A stretch of 64,000 nucleotides of DNA from Actinophytocola sp050699935 (GCF_050699935.1 NZ_JBOHGB010000014.1:1-64000); one strand, 5' to 3'; shown: positions 1 to 8,186, counted from the first letter of the stretch. A program made the numbers and translations. The notes: generated by a model not told the origin, from the letters alone.

Positions 1-1
1 G

Positions 2-55
2 CTGTGCGGGCTCGACACCGCCGAACTGGTGCATCGACTCACACACCGCACCTGA
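2..55 (+). CDS. 3' end of an unidentified gene (partial)
   Basis: The frame entering the window reads LCGLDTAELVHRLTHRT and stops at 53-55. It has the look of a short helical C-terminus. It is too short to assign to a family, and the reading is based only on the plausibility of the peptide. Confidence 0.25.
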   Translation: MCGLDTAELVHRLTHRT

Positions 56-659
56 CAAGCATCAACGTGCACGACGACATGAACGACGATATTCACACCC
101 GGCGTGTACATGCATTCACCGATCCACCAGGAGAGGACCGCAAAAAGCAGGACGATACTCAAGAAAGATGCCTTTCGCGCAGCGGCGACCGAGACTTTCA
201 GCGATTGAACGACCTGCAAAGGGTGTACCGATGAACGGATGGGCGCAAGATGCCGCACGGGCGTCGTTCCCGCACCCGGACACGCCCTCGCCGGGGTATC
301 GTGGGGGCACAGCCGGACGCAGCAGGCGTCGCTGAATTTTGACACGGCTCAGCTCACCGCTCCCGGCCCAGGTCCGACGGGACCGCGCAACGAAGCCCTC
401 GTCGATGATCTCGTGACGGCCCTGACCGGCACGTGGCCAGACCGGTGGCATCGGCAGCGAGCCGTTGAGTGCCGCAGGGTCCTGCACGAAGAGAACACCG
501 GCTACCTGGTTCGTGCCTTACACGCCCAATGACTTCCCGCACCGCGCCATCACCGCGAACGGGAAGTGATGGGGAGAATGGCTGACGTTCTAACTCTCGG
601 CGAGTCGGTGTGTCTGATTGCCCGACTCTCCCCGGTCGCTGCTCATCAGCTACCACACC
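56..659. other. no supported gene; trailer side of CRISPR1
   Basis: Open frames of 76-123 codons exist on both strands but overlap one another and resemble no family I recognise. A segment around 333-346 (gaattttgacacgg) resembles the inner end of IS21-type elements such as the one at 12.9 kb, so old transposon debris is possible. This is the leader-distal side of CRISPR1. Confidence 0.4.
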
Positions 660-1357
660 GGAACAGCCCCGCATGCGCGGGGACGACGAGGTGGCACTCC
701 GGCGGGGCGCGTTTCGTCGTGGAACAGCCCCGCATGCGCGGGGACGACCCTGGCACGGGCAAGTCCGCGATTGTGCGTGAGGGAACAGCCCCGCATGCGC
801 GGGGACGACCGGTTCACCCGCGACCAGCTGCCGCCCGACCAGGGAACAGCCCCGCATGCGCGGGGACGACTCCTGTCCCCGGCCCAGCTCCACTCCGAAC
901 TGAGGAACAGCCCCGCATGCGCGGGACGACTTGACAAGCCTTGCTTCAAGTTGTTGAGACTTGGGAACAGCCCCGCATGCGCGGGGACGACGAGCGTGCT
1001 CACCACCCGAGTCGGTTCGTCGGAGGAACAGCCCCGCATGCGCGGGGACGACCGGCGGGTCTACGAGGCCGGCCGCGGCGCGGCGGGAACAGCCCCGCAT
1101 GCGCGGGGACGACTAGCCGTCCCCCCTGAGCCCTACCCTTCGGGCAGGAACAGCCCCGCATGCGCGGGGACGACACGCGCGTGACCTTTAGGCGCTGGTG
1201 AACGCCGGGAACAGCCCCGCATGCGCGGGGACGACTGGTCCTTGCCGATCGGACAGGTGCATCGTTCCGGAACAGCCCCGCATGCGCGGGGACGACACCG
1301 CCTTGATCGCCTTCCACAGGTCGATCACGGGAACAGCCCCGCATGTGCGGGGACGAC
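660..1357 (-). CRISPR. CRISPR1, type I-E array, 12 repeats / 11 spacers
   Basis: Twelve 28-bp repeats start at 660, 721, 782, 843, 904, 964, 1025, 1086, 1147, 1208, 1269 and 1330, giving a nearly exact 61-bp period (33-bp spacers). Read on the minus strand, each repeat begins GTCGTCCCCGC, has a CCCCGC/GCGGGG stem with a GCAT loop, and ends CTGTTCC, the I-E layout with a 3' stretch that becomes the crRNA 5' handle. Orientation follows from this polarity and from a leader on the right that matches the CRISPR2 leader. Two repeats deviate: the one at 904 lacks one G of a G4 run, and the leader-proximal one at 1330 has loop ACAT instead of GCAT. Confidence 0.97.
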
Positions 1358-1405
1358 GCTTGTTGACCTGCGGGCTTGGAGCGACGGGTGGTGGTTTTCG
1401 TTTAG
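1358..1405 (-). promoter_or_regulatory. CRISPR1 leader, overlapping the 3' end of cas2
   Basis: On the minus strand the 48 bp before the first repeat hold CTAAACGAAAAC (1405-1394) and CAGGTCAACAAG (1370-1359). The CRISPR2 leader has CTAAACAAAAAC and CAGGTCAGGAAG at the same distances from its first repeat. The cas2 stop codon lies within the CTAAAC motif, so transcription of CRISPR1 may simply continue from the cas operon. Confidence 0.75.
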
Positions 1406-1746
1406 TTTGGGCGGCCGAAGCGGCGGCGTTTGCTTGCGGTGCTCCAGCCTTTGTCCCGGGACGTGCGGCTGGGTTCGGCGGGGCGGAGGATGAGGTTGAT
1501 GCCTTCATAGTCGATGGGGATCCAGTCGTGGGCGTGGACCTTGAACGCGAGTCCCTGCTCGTTGTCCGCGCCGTAGACCATGATCGCTCGGCCGGTCTTG
1601 ACCATTTCGGTGACCCGGTCCCACATGCGTTCGCGGACCCGCCTGCTGATTTTCCCCACGAACACTCCGGGCGAGATTTCCAGGAGCCACCGTGTGAGGT
1701 GTCCGCGCAGCCCGACCGGGCACGCTGCGAAAACAATCACGGTCAT
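1402..1746 (-). CDS. cas2: CRISPR-associated endonuclease Cas2, type I-E
   Basis: 114 aa, the usual length for Cas2e. It begins MTVIVFAACPVGLRG, where the first beta strand and the segment around residue 10 are typical of the subtype. Cas2 dimers bridge two Cas1 dimers in the complex that captures protospacers and integrates them at the leader end of the array. The start overlaps the cas1 stop by 4 bp (ATGA), so the two are translationally coupled. Its stop codon lies inside the conserved CRISPR1 leader motif, an unusually compact arrangement. The C-terminus is rich in R, S and P. Family assignment is firm from sequence and position. Confidence 0.93.
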   Translation of the reverse strand: MTVIVFAACPVGLRGHLTRWLLEISPGVFVGKISRRVRERMWDRVTEMVKTGRAIMVYGADNEQGLAFKVHAHDWIPIDYEGINLILRPAEPSRTSRDKGWSTASKRRRFGRPN

Positions 1747-2717
1747 TGGTCGTCTCGATCAGCGTCGTCCCGGTAGGCGATGCCGCCGGGAACGGTGCGG
1801 CCGTTACCGTCCCAGAGCATGATGACGTCGGGGTCTTCGAACGCTTCGGGCCCGTATTCGACGGTGGTGTCCTCATCGGCGAGGAGTGCCTTGATGTCCC
1901 GGACGCAGGTTTCGAGGAACTTGCCGTCCTTCATCTGGTCGCGGACCGCACGCCGGGTCTCCGCGCCGATGTCGGCGGCGTCGGTGCGGGCGGCCATGTC
2001 GAAGGCGATGGGAATGGTGATCTCGGTCTTGTAGAGGTCGGCGATGTCGTAGACGAAGGACCTGATGTGTCCGGTGTGGATGAAGCCGAGTCCGGGTGCG
2101 CAGCCGAGGGCGACGATCACGGCGTGGACGACACCGTAGAGGCTGGTGTTGGCGGCGGACAGGGCTTGGTTGACCGGGGTGCCGTCGTCGAAGTTGGTGG
2201 GGTTGTAGTCGCGGCGTTCCCACGTCACGCCGGTGCGGGTGGCGTGGGCGCGGTAGATCCGGCGGACGCGGGCGCCTTCGCGGCCCCGGAGTTGTTGCAT
2301 GGTCAGGCCGGACAGGTTCTCGTCGGGGAACCGCATGGTGTACATGTGGCGAGCCACGCGCAGGCGTGTGGTCTGGGTGGATACGAGTGCGGCCTGTCGT
2401 TCGAGCAGTCGGGAGGACTGGGTGAGGGTGCGGCCGTGGGCGTAGTACCGCACGCCGTGCTCGCCGACCCACACGGCGGTGGAGCCGCTCTCGGCGAGCA
2501 GGACCATGGCCTGCTGGCTGACGCTGGTGCCTGGTCCGAGCAGCAGCGCACCGAGGGTGGCAGCGGGAATGTGCACGGTGCCGCGGGTGTCCTGCGCGGT
2601 GATGGCGTTCGCGTCCCGGTGCACGATGCAGTGCTCCAAGTACAGGAAGGTGAGGCGGTCCTGGGCTCGGGTGAGCTGGGAGATGGGGACGGGCTTGGCG
2701 CCGGGGATCTCAGGCAT
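1743..2717 (-). CDS. cas1: CRISPR-associated integrase Cas1, type I-E
   Basis: 324 aa, metal-dependent integrase of spacer acquisition; it works as a (Cas1)4(Cas2)2 complex. The N-terminal beta domain (about residues 1-95) is followed by a helical domain with the three expected metal ligands: Glu in RGREGARVRR, His in GFIHTGHIRSF and Asp in FVYDIADLYKTE. The ATG at 2717 is chosen because it gives MPEIPGAKPVPISQLTRAQD, the usual Cas1e N-terminus. It overlaps the end of cas6e by 8 bp. The longer open frame upstream is a shadow of cas6e. The gene looks intact, so the adaptation module should be functional. Confidence 0.95.
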   Translation of the reverse strand: MPEIPGAKPVPISQLTRAQDRLTFLYLEHCIVHRDANAITAQDTRGTVHIPAATLGALLLGPGTSVSQQAMVLLAESGSTAVWVGEHGVRYYAHGRTLTQSSRLLERQAALVSTQTTRLRVARHMYTMRFPDENLSGLTMQQLRGREGARVRRIYRAHATRTGVTWERRDYNPTNFDDGTPVNQALSAANTSLYGVVHAVIVALGCAPGLGFIHTGHIRSFVYDIADLYKTEITIPIAFDMAARTDAADIGAETRRAVRDQMKDGKFLETCVRDIKALLADEDTTVEYGPEAFEDPDVIMLWDGNGRTVPGGIAYRDDADRDDQ

Positions 2718-3390
2718 GGCGGTCGGGCGTGGCCAGGGGGGCGAGGGTGAGCAGGCCGCAGCCGTATCCCTTGGCGGGGCCGATGCCGTGGGTGAGGGCG
2801 TGGCGCAGCGCGGTGGGGTCGGTGACCTCGAGCCGGCCTTCGAACACGGCGGTGGCGAGGGTGACGGTGCGGCCCTGGCGGGTGAACTTCCACACCCGAC
2901 GTGCCTGAATGGCGACGTCGGGTTCTTTGCCGTGGGCCTCGGGGATGGTGAAGCCGTTGCGGCCGGCGCGGTCGAGCAGCCAGCTCGTTTGTTGGGCGAC
3001 GGTGATGTGGCCGAACCGTTGTGACCGTGTCGCGGTGTCGGTTTTGCGGCGGCTGTGGACGGGGTTGGCGGTGAGCCGGAACGCCCATTGGTCGCCGGGG
3101 TTGAGCTGGTCGAGCAGCCGGTTGTAGGGGCAGGTGTCCCAGGTGTGGGTGGCGGGCCAGCCGGCGGTTTCGACGAGGTGGGTGAGGTCGGGCTGGTGCG
3201 CGCTGACCACATATAGGAGTGTTTGGTGGCTGCGTTGGTCGACCCGCCAGAGGATGCGGCCCCGCGCGCTGGGTTCGCGGTGGGCGGCGGGGAAGGCGGC
3301 GAGGATGGCGGCGTGCAGGCGGTGAGGTGAGGCGAGCAGGTCGCGTGCTCCGCGGCGGGCGGTGTTGATCTCGAACCGGGTGAGGTACAT
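2710..3390 (-). CDS. cas6e: pre-crRNA endoribonuclease Cas6e (CasE)
   Basis: 226 aa. It cuts the repeat RNA at the base of the stem-loop and stays bound to the crRNA 3' hairpin in Cascade. Two ferredoxin-like folds are expected. The N-terminus MYLTRFEINTARRGARDLL and the SPHRLHAAI segment (about residues 20-28, containing the conserved His) match CasE. The glycine-rich loop GIGPAKGYGCG near residues 205-215 is the Cas6 signature. The ATG at 3390 shares one base with the cas5e stop (TGATG). The enzyme must serve both arrays, whose repeats share the CCCCGC/GCGGGG stem but differ in loop (GCAT or GCAG) and 3' handle. Confidence 0.94.
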   Translation of the reverse strand: MYLTRFEINTARRGARDLLASPHRLHAAILAAFPAAHREPSARGRILWRVDQRSHQTLLYVVSAHQPDLTHLVETAGWPATHTWDTCPYNRLLDQLNPGDQWAFRLTANPVHSRRKTDTATRSQRFGHITVAQQTSWLLDRAGRNGFTIPEAHGKEPDVAIQARRVWKFTRQGRTVTLATAVFEGRLEVTDPTALRHALTHGIGPAKGYGCGLLTLAPLATPDRHA

Positions 3391-4112
3391 CAGTTCCCCA
3401 GCAAGGTCATCGGGTCGTGCGGGTCCACGCACGCCAGGTCGGGGCTGGTGGCCGGTTGGTGGTGGAGGTTGGGGACGCGGGTTCGGGTGTGGATGACCGT
3501 GCGCCAGCCGTACTGGCGGTGGCGGGGGTCGAAGGTGATCGGGTCGTCGCGGACCACCTGGCTGCCCGGTGTGTGTGGTGGACAGTCGTGCACCACAGTG
3601 AGCGTGATGTGGGAGTCGTGGTGGTTCTTCTGCACGTGGCGGGAGGCCAGCCAGGGTGCCCGCTGGAGCACCTGGAGCACGTCGCCGTCGTGCAGGTCGT
3701 GGTCGAGTCGTCCGGCGGGTGGGCAGGAGCGGCGGCCGAGGAACAGCGGGAACACCGGCCGCCGCAGCGCCCCCCGCAACCCCTCCAGCAACGCCGGGTC
3801 GCCTTCGACGGCGACGGCGAACACCGCGTCGGCGAGGTAGAACCGGTAGGACAGCGGCATCGCGGTGGCGCCGTCCCGGGTGTGGGCGGTCTGGAAGTCA
3901 CGTTCCAGCTGCCCGGGCTGGTCGACCCGGACCCCGATCCGCAGAGCCAGCAGGTCTTCGAGAGGGTCGGTGCGGCGGATGCCCCGGGCGGCGGCTAGCA
4001 GACCGATGATGCCGCTGCGGCTGGGCATCCGGTCGGTGTTGCGGCGCACGAACCGGCTGCCGGTGCCCCACGACTGCAGCGGCGCGGCCAGCCGCAACAG
4101 CAACGCGGTCAC
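3390..4112 (-). CDS. cas5e: Cascade subunit Cas5e (CasD)
   Basis: 240 aa, RAMP-fold subunit that caps the 5' handle of the crRNA in Cascade. The N-terminus VTALLLRLAAPLQSWGTGSR is diagnostic for Cas5e, followed by the R-x-T-x-x-x-P-S-R-S-G-I-I-G-L-L-A-A-A motif (about residues 25-45). GTG at 4112 is preferred because it overlaps the cas7e stop by 4 bp and starts the family's N-terminus; the longer frame upstream is a cas7e shadow. FLGRRSCPP near residue 145 is also conserved in the family. The gene is intact and in the standard I-E order. Confidence 0.94.
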   Translation of the reverse strand: MTALLLRLAAPLQSWGTGSRFVRRNTDRMPSRSGIIGLLAAARGIRRTDPLEDLLALRIGVRVDQPGQLERDFQTAHTRDGATAMPLSYRFYLADAVFAVAVEGDPALLEGLRGALRRPVFPLFLGRRSCPPAGRLDHDLHDGDVLQVLQRAPWLASRHVQKNHHDSHITLTVVHDCPPHTPGSQVVRDDPITFDPRHRQYGWRTVIHTRTRVPNLHHQPATSPDLACVDPHDPMTLLGN

Positions 4113-5257
4113 GGTGTGCCCACCGGCTGGTCGGTGAGCCGGTCGGCGACCAGCTCGCCCAGCGCGCGGATGGTGGTGTCGAAGGTCGAGCGCTGCCCGA
4201 GCTCGGCCAGCGGGTCGACCCGGTCGCCGGCGCCGAACGCCCAAACGGTGACCGGGGTTTCGTCGAACGCGGGGTGCAGCTCGGCGGCGTGGGTGGCCAG
4301 CCGCTGGATCGCGGCGGTGATCCGGCCGCCCTTCTCGTCCTCGCTCACGGCGTCTTCGAACGCCCCGACCAGGTTGATCGGCTGGGTCTGCCGCACGATC
4401 ACCAGCACGGCGTCGGGGAGGGTGCGGTTGGCGAAGGTGTTCTGTTTGCCGGTGGGCATGCTGGAGACGAACGCGCGGGTGAACGCCTCGACCGCCCGCC
4501 GGGTGGCATCCAGGTCACCGAGGTTCGTCTGGAGGTGGTCGACGTCGACGGTGGCGTAGCGGTAGAGGGTGGAGGAGTTGAACTCGACCGTGCCGATCAT
4601 GCCCGCGCCGGCGTCTTCGTCCTCGTCGGCCTTCTTGTGGTCATCGACCGCGGTGAAGTAGTCGTACTCGTTGGCCACCGCGTGCACGCTCAACGCGTGC
4701 GCGACCTGGCACGCCGCCTCGACGTTGAGGTCGGTCTGGTCGGCAACCATCCGCCCGAACAACGCCACGTCCACCGAATGCTCCCGGTCCGCGCGGGCCT
4801 TGGCCTCCTTCGCCGCGATCGCGACCTTCCCGTCCTCAGCCTCGCGTGCCGCGCCGATCGCGAGCTCGGCCAGGCCGGCGATCTGTCGGCGGGACAGGAA
4901 CAACAGGTAGCCCGACTCGTCCGGGGCGTCCTTCTTCCGCGCGGGCTTGATCTCGATCCGGGCCGCCTTCAACACCACGGTGGCGAGCTCGCCCGCCCGG
5001 TCGGCGAGCGATGGCGCCTGCCGGGTGATCTCCTCGCCCACCAGCTCGACGACCCGCTTGGTACGCACGCCCAGCTCGTCGCGGTCCAGCAGGTGTTCGA
5101 ACGCGTCGCGGGTGGCGCGCTTCCACGCCTGGCTCGACACCCGAGCACGGCGGACACCGCCGTAGACGGCGCTCTTCGGGCTGCCGGTGTCGTCCCGGTT
5201 GAGATTGCTCGGCGGAACGGTCTGCAGAACGTGAATGTCCACAATGGTGCGCGCCAC
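4109..5257 (-). CDS. cas7e: Cascade backbone subunit Cas7e (CasC/Cse4)
   Basis: 382 aa. Six copies form the helical backbone that holds the crRNA spacer. The sequence runs from VARTIVDIHVLQTVPPSNLNRDDTGSPKSA to the QAWKRATRD segment typical of CasC. The thumb-like FNSSTLYRYATVDVDHL region and TGKQNTFANRTLPDAVLV lie in the second half. The GTG at 5257 is chosen because AAAGG precedes it at a proper distance and because the product then starts as the family does. It follows cse2 by 26 bp and overlaps cas5e by 4 bp. Confidence 0.94.
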   Translation of the reverse strand: MARTIVDIHVLQTVPPSNLNRDDTGSPKSAVYGGVRRARVSSQAWKRATRDAFEHLLDRDELGVRTKRVVELVGEEITRQAPSLADRAGELATVVLKAARIEIKPARKKDAPDESGYLLFLSRRQIAGLAELAIGAAREAEDGKVAIAAKEAKARADREHSVDVALFGRMVADQTDLNVEAACQVAHALSVHAVANEYDYFTAVDDHKKADEDEDAGAGMIGTVEFNSSTLYRYATVDVDHLQTNLGDLDATRRAVEAFTRAFVSSMPTGKQNTFANRTLPDAVLVIVRQTQPINLVGAFEDAVSEDEKGGRITAAIQRLATHAAELHPAFDETPVTVWAFGAGDRVDPLAELGQRSTFDTTIRALGELVADRLTDQPVGTP

Positions 5258-5283
5258 GATGATGCCTTTCTGAACGAACGAAA

Positions 5284-5925
5284 TCACGAAGAGGGTGTGG
5301 TGGCCGGCTCGGCAGATTCGACGGCGCCGTCGACGGCGCCGGTGTCCGAGGTGGCGGCTGGGGTGGAGAGGTGATGGAAGTCGCGGCCCCACCACAGACG
5401 AACCGTGGGCGCCCCGCCGGGGCACTGCCAGCGGAGCAGGTCGACGGCGAGTTGCCCGTAGTCGAGCGGAACCGTGTTGGTGTGCAGGAGTTGGACCATG
5501 CCTCGCAGGTGGTACTCGAGCTCGGCGAGGCTGTCGGCGGTGCCGAGCATCGCGAACCGGCGGGCCACCGGGTGCCGGGTGTAGTCAGGGTGATCTGGTG
5601 GAATCAACGCCCGGATCGACCGGCCGAGCGGGCGTCCGCGCTGGTGCATCCGCTGCCGCTGCGACTGCTGATGCACTGCATACAACGTCAGGCACAGGTG
5701 CGCGGCAACCTCGCCCGGAGTCGGATCATCATCGCGCGGGTCGCCGACGAGTTCGGGGGCGTAGGTGAACTCCAGGATGTCCAGCACGCTGCCTGCGGGC
5801 TTGCCCACTCCCCGCCGCAGCCGAGCCAGCGCGGCGACCGCACCGGACCGGTTGGCGACGTAGCCGTTCTGCAGGTCCCAGATCTTCTTGTCCACAACGG
5901 ACTTCACGGTGTAGGTCATGGTCAT
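5284..5925 (-). CDS. cse2: Cascade small subunit Cse2 (CasB/Cas11e)
   Basis: 213 aa, all-helical small subunit; a dimer lines the Cascade belly and stabilises the R-loop. Recognisable segments are GAVAALARLRRGVGKPAGS near residue 28 and HLCLTLYAVHQQSQRQRMHQRGRPLGRSIR around residues 78-105, which carries the basic residues that contact DNA. The last 20 residues (TGAVDGAVESAEPATTPSS) are a low-complexity tail beyond the usual domain. It starts 5 bp after the cas8e stop; a second ATG two codons downstream is equally usable. Confidence 0.92.
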   Translation of the reverse strand: MTMTYTVKSVVDKKIWDLQNGYVANRSGAVAALARLRRGVGKPAGSVLDILEFTYAPELVGDPRDDDPTPGEVAAHLCLTLYAVHQQSQRQRMHQRGRPLGRSIRALIPPDHPDYTRHPVARRFAMLGTADSLAELEYHLRGMVQLLHTNTVPLDYGQLAVDLLRWQCPGGAPTVRLWWGRDFHHLSTPAATSDTGAVDGAVESAEPATTPSS

Positions 5926-5930
5926 CCTGT

Positions 5931-7556
5931 TCAGGCGGCTTCCTGGTGGGCGTAAGGCAACACTCGGCGGAGTTCTGAGTGGAACCGGGCCACGGCGTGC
6001 GAGGACGTGTAGAGCCGCTCGTTGTGCTTACGGCCGACCCATGCCGTAGGGGACGCGGCCGCGACCAGATCCGCGCCGAGTGTGCGGACCGCTCCATCGG
6101 CCTGCCGGTGCCACACGACCTGGCAGTCGTCCGGATCGGTGTCCGGCCCCAGTGCCGCCAACCAGTCCCGGAACATCGGGTCCAGCGCGGCGTAGGCGGA
6201 CTCGATCGCCCGCGTCCGCGGGCCGTCCGGGTCACCGCCGGACGCTCGGGCGAGATCGGCCGCGAGGAACCCGAGCGCCCGTGCGGCGTTCTCGGCCGCC
6301 TCCACCGAGTCGAGCGCTGCCCCCTTCAGCGCCGCGGCGTCCTGGGCCACCAGGATCGCCTGGAGGGACAGCGCGTCGTCGACGATCTCCTCGGTGGTGG
6401 AGCTCTGGCCGCCGTAGGTCATGCCGATCGTGCGCATCCGCAGCGGATAATCCCGGGCCAGCACACCTTCCGTGCTCAGCAGGCCGAGCCACTCCGACAC
6501 CATGGCCGACACGCGCGACGCGGCCTCCGACCCCTGGCGACGGGCACGGTCGGGCAGCATCGCGGCCAGGCCCCGCCAGATCACCCGCTCCACATTGTGC
6601 TCCAGCGGCATGTACGCCACCGGCAGCCGAAGCTTCTTTTGCTGCGGTTCACTACGCCGCCACGCGGTGTGAGTCTCGGTCGTGTGCATGTTCTGCGGCA
6701 TCAACGCGTCACCGTTACAGATCAACACCCCCGTCACCCGCCCATGCGCGACATGCAGCCGCACACGGCGGCTCTGCCAGGTGAACAACGTGACCGGCCC
6801 GGCCGGGATCAAACCCTCCGGAGGCTGCTCGGCCGGGCCCAGTGGCTCCCGCTCCCACACCGGCACATCCGCCACGACGTCACCGGCAACGTCGCCGAAG
6901 TCGCGGGGAATCAGGTTGAGCAGCAACGTCTCCCGCAACGTGCGACCCTCGGGCAGGATGCCACCGAGCAGCCCGCTCCACGCCACCCCAATCGGGTACC
7001 CCTTGCCGTTCTTCACCCTCGGGTCACCGACCGCACCAGACTTGATGCCCGACGGGTCGAACGCATGACAATGCACCAACCACCGCGCGGCCTCCGCGAA
7101 TGACAACGACAGACCAGTGCCCAACCGGGTGGTGAAAAACCGGTGCCCATTCGGCACATCCGCGATCAACTTGCTCGGATCCGACAGCTCTCCCTTCTCC
7201 GTGCGCAAACCCGCTACCTGCATAAAGGGCGTAGTCGGATGGACGAGATCGAACCGGCTCCGATGCCTGTCGAGATAAGACGCAATGTCCGACACCGGCA
7301 ACTGGTCGGCATCCCACAACGCCTCCCAATCCGCAACCGACCGCGGACACAACGCCCCGTGCAGAACCGCCAACAACATCCGGGTCAGCGCGAACACCTG
7401 CGTCGGCACGTCCCCCACCAACCCCGCAAGCTCATGCGACCGCCGGAACATGTCCACAACAGACAGCTCGGAAACTCTGCCGTCCCGGTCGCGAACAAGC
7501 AGCCAGGGCTGCTCGATGAGGTTGAACGATAGCGGGCGTGTTGACGGATCGCTCAT
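5931..7556 (-). CDS. cas8e: Cascade large subunit Cas8e (CasA/Cse1)
   Basis: 541 aa, close to the normal length. This subunit reads the PAM and recruits Cas3. The N-terminus SFNLIEQPWLLVRDRDGRVSELS is characteristic of Cse1. PTQVFALTRMLLAVLHGAL and LLGGILPEGRTLRETLLLNLIPRD are further family segments, and a C-terminal four-helix bundle is expected after about residue 370. It heads the Cascade/adaptation block and is separated from cas3 by about 630 bp, so it probably has its own promoter. That intergenic region carries the crRNA-like element described at 8012-8124. Confidence 0.95.
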   Translation of the reverse strand: MSDPSTRPLSFNLIEQPWLLVRDRDGRVSELSVVDMFRRSHELAGLVGDVPTQVFALTRMLLAVLHGALCPRSVADWEALWDADQLPVSDIASYLDRHRSRFDLVHPTTPFMQVAGLRTEKGELSDPSKLIADVPNGHRFFTTRLGTGLSLSFAEAARWLVHCHAFDPSGIKSGAVGDPRVKNGKGYPIGVAWSGLLGGILPEGRTLRETLLLNLIPRDFGDVAGDVVADVPVWEREPLGPAEQPPEGLIPAGPVTLFTWQSRRVRLHVAHGRVTGVLICNGDALMPQNMHTTETHTAWRRSEPQQKKLRLPVAYMPLEHNVERVIWRGLAAMLPDRARRQGSEAASRVSAMVSEWLGLLSTEGVLARDYPLRMRTIGMTYGGQSSTTEEIVDDALSLQAILVAQDAAALKGAALDSVEAAENAARALGFLAADLARASGGDPDGPRTRAIESAYAALDPMFRDWLAALGPDTDPDDCQVVWHRQADGAVRTLGADLVAAASPTAWVGRKHNERLYTSSHAVARFHSELRRVLPYAHQEAA

Positions 7557-7686
7557 GGGCAGAGTCCTCGACGGAGGTGGGCGGAACGGATGTGATCAAT
7601 CGCGTGACCGCACGCTGATGGACCAAACACTCGGCATGGCATAGGTCGCTGGTAGTGCGAGCATCGTTACCCGGTAGCGACCATAA

Positions 7687-7933
7687 CTACCTCCTGAACC
7701 GTTGAAGAAGTGTCAATACTCCAAGGAATGACAGTATTCCGGTCGTCAGGAAACTCGCCATGCCCACCAGTAGCCCACCACCAGTCCCATACGCAGAAGT
7801 GGCCTGAACCCCCAAACGGCAGAGCGGCACCGGTCGCAGCCAAGACGGAAAACATCCAGGCAATAAGAACCGAGATTATGTCAAGTTCCTTGAAGGAGCT
7901 ATTCACGTTATTGCCGCCAGGCTTCTTTGACAT
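7687..7933 (-). CDS. small two-helix membrane protein between cas8e and the crRNA-like element (frameshifted as given)
   Basis: The frame starts MSKKPGGNNVNSSFKELD after GGGAAG and has a first hydrophobic helix (IISVLIAWMFSVLAATGAA). Removing one G from the G5 run read at 7813-7809 switches to a frame with a second helix (MASFLTTGILSFLGVLTLL) and the basic end QRFRR, with stop at 7687. The repaired product is about 81 aa with two membrane helices. Left unrepaired, the frame runs to 7667 with an unconvincing tail. Codon use is less GC-rich than in the cas genes, which suggests separate origin. Function unknown. Its position just downstream of the crRNA-like RNA invites comparison with CRISPR-guarded toxins, but nothing in the sequence proves toxicity. 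Confidence 0.5.
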
Positions 7934-8011
7934 CTTCCCACCCGCCGTGCCGTCGACATCCCTGACATGGCTGAACAGTTCCCATCAGGCAGGGAACTAC
8001 GCAGCTCGACA

Positions 8012-8124
8012 CGGTTCCGATCGCGAGGCGATACCGGTGCCCCGCGATGCGGGGACAAGCTCCGACAAGACTGATACGCCGGATCATCCCTGCCGCGAGC
8101 AGGGACCACACGCGATCGGAACCG
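8012..8124 (-). ncRNA. putative crRNA-like regulatory RNA (degenerate repeat-spacer-repeat)
   Basis: Read on the minus strand: a 14-bp arm (8124-8111), pseudo-repeat 1 (8109-8081), a short pseudo-spacer (from 8080), pseudo-repeat 2 with stem CCCCGC/GCGGGG (8054-8040), and the perfect complement of the first arm (8025-8012). Pseudo-repeat 1 begins GTGGTCCCTGC and ends GCAGGGATGATCC, against GTCGTCCCCGC and GCGGGGTTGGTCC in CRISPR2; the C-to-T and G-to-A changes fall opposite each other and keep the stem paired. The pseudo-spacer repeats a sequence found upstream next to an AAG. Cas-regulating crRNA-like RNAs, including the CreTA antitoxin RNA, have this architecture. No transcript is shown here, so the call is an inference from structure. 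Confidence 0.55.
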
Positions 8125-8143
8125 CCGACCGCAGGGTATCATG

Positions 8144-8168
8144 GCTTCCGACAAAACTGATACGCCTT
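8144..8168 (-). promoter_or_regulatory. candidate Cascade target matching the pseudo-spacer, with AAG PAM
   Basis: On the minus strand AAG (8168-8166) is followed by GCGTATCAGTTTTGTCGGA. The pseudo-spacer at 8079-8061 is the same 19 nt with one mismatch (T/C at position 11), and the first ten PAM-proximal bases are identical. AAG is a canonical I-E PAM. The site lies between the cas3 stop and the crRNA-like element, where a promoter for that RNA and for the cas8e block would be expected. Confidence 0.5.
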
Positions 8169-8186
8169 AGTCGCCCGACAGGTCTG

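Noticed and set aside
354..1736. Frames across CRISPR1 with repeated SPRMRGCS / NSPACAGTT peptides
   Set aside because: Same artefact of repeat translation; no start site or family.
8012..8124. A MITE bounded by the 14-bp inverted repeat
   Set aside because: No target duplication flanks the arms, and the contents match CRISPR repeats with a covarying stem better than transposon debris; not fully excluded.
1746..8154. Many 200-370-codon frames on the plus strand opposite the cas genes
   Set aside because: High-GC shadow frames, rich in R, P, A and G; the minus-strand frames match all eight Cas families.
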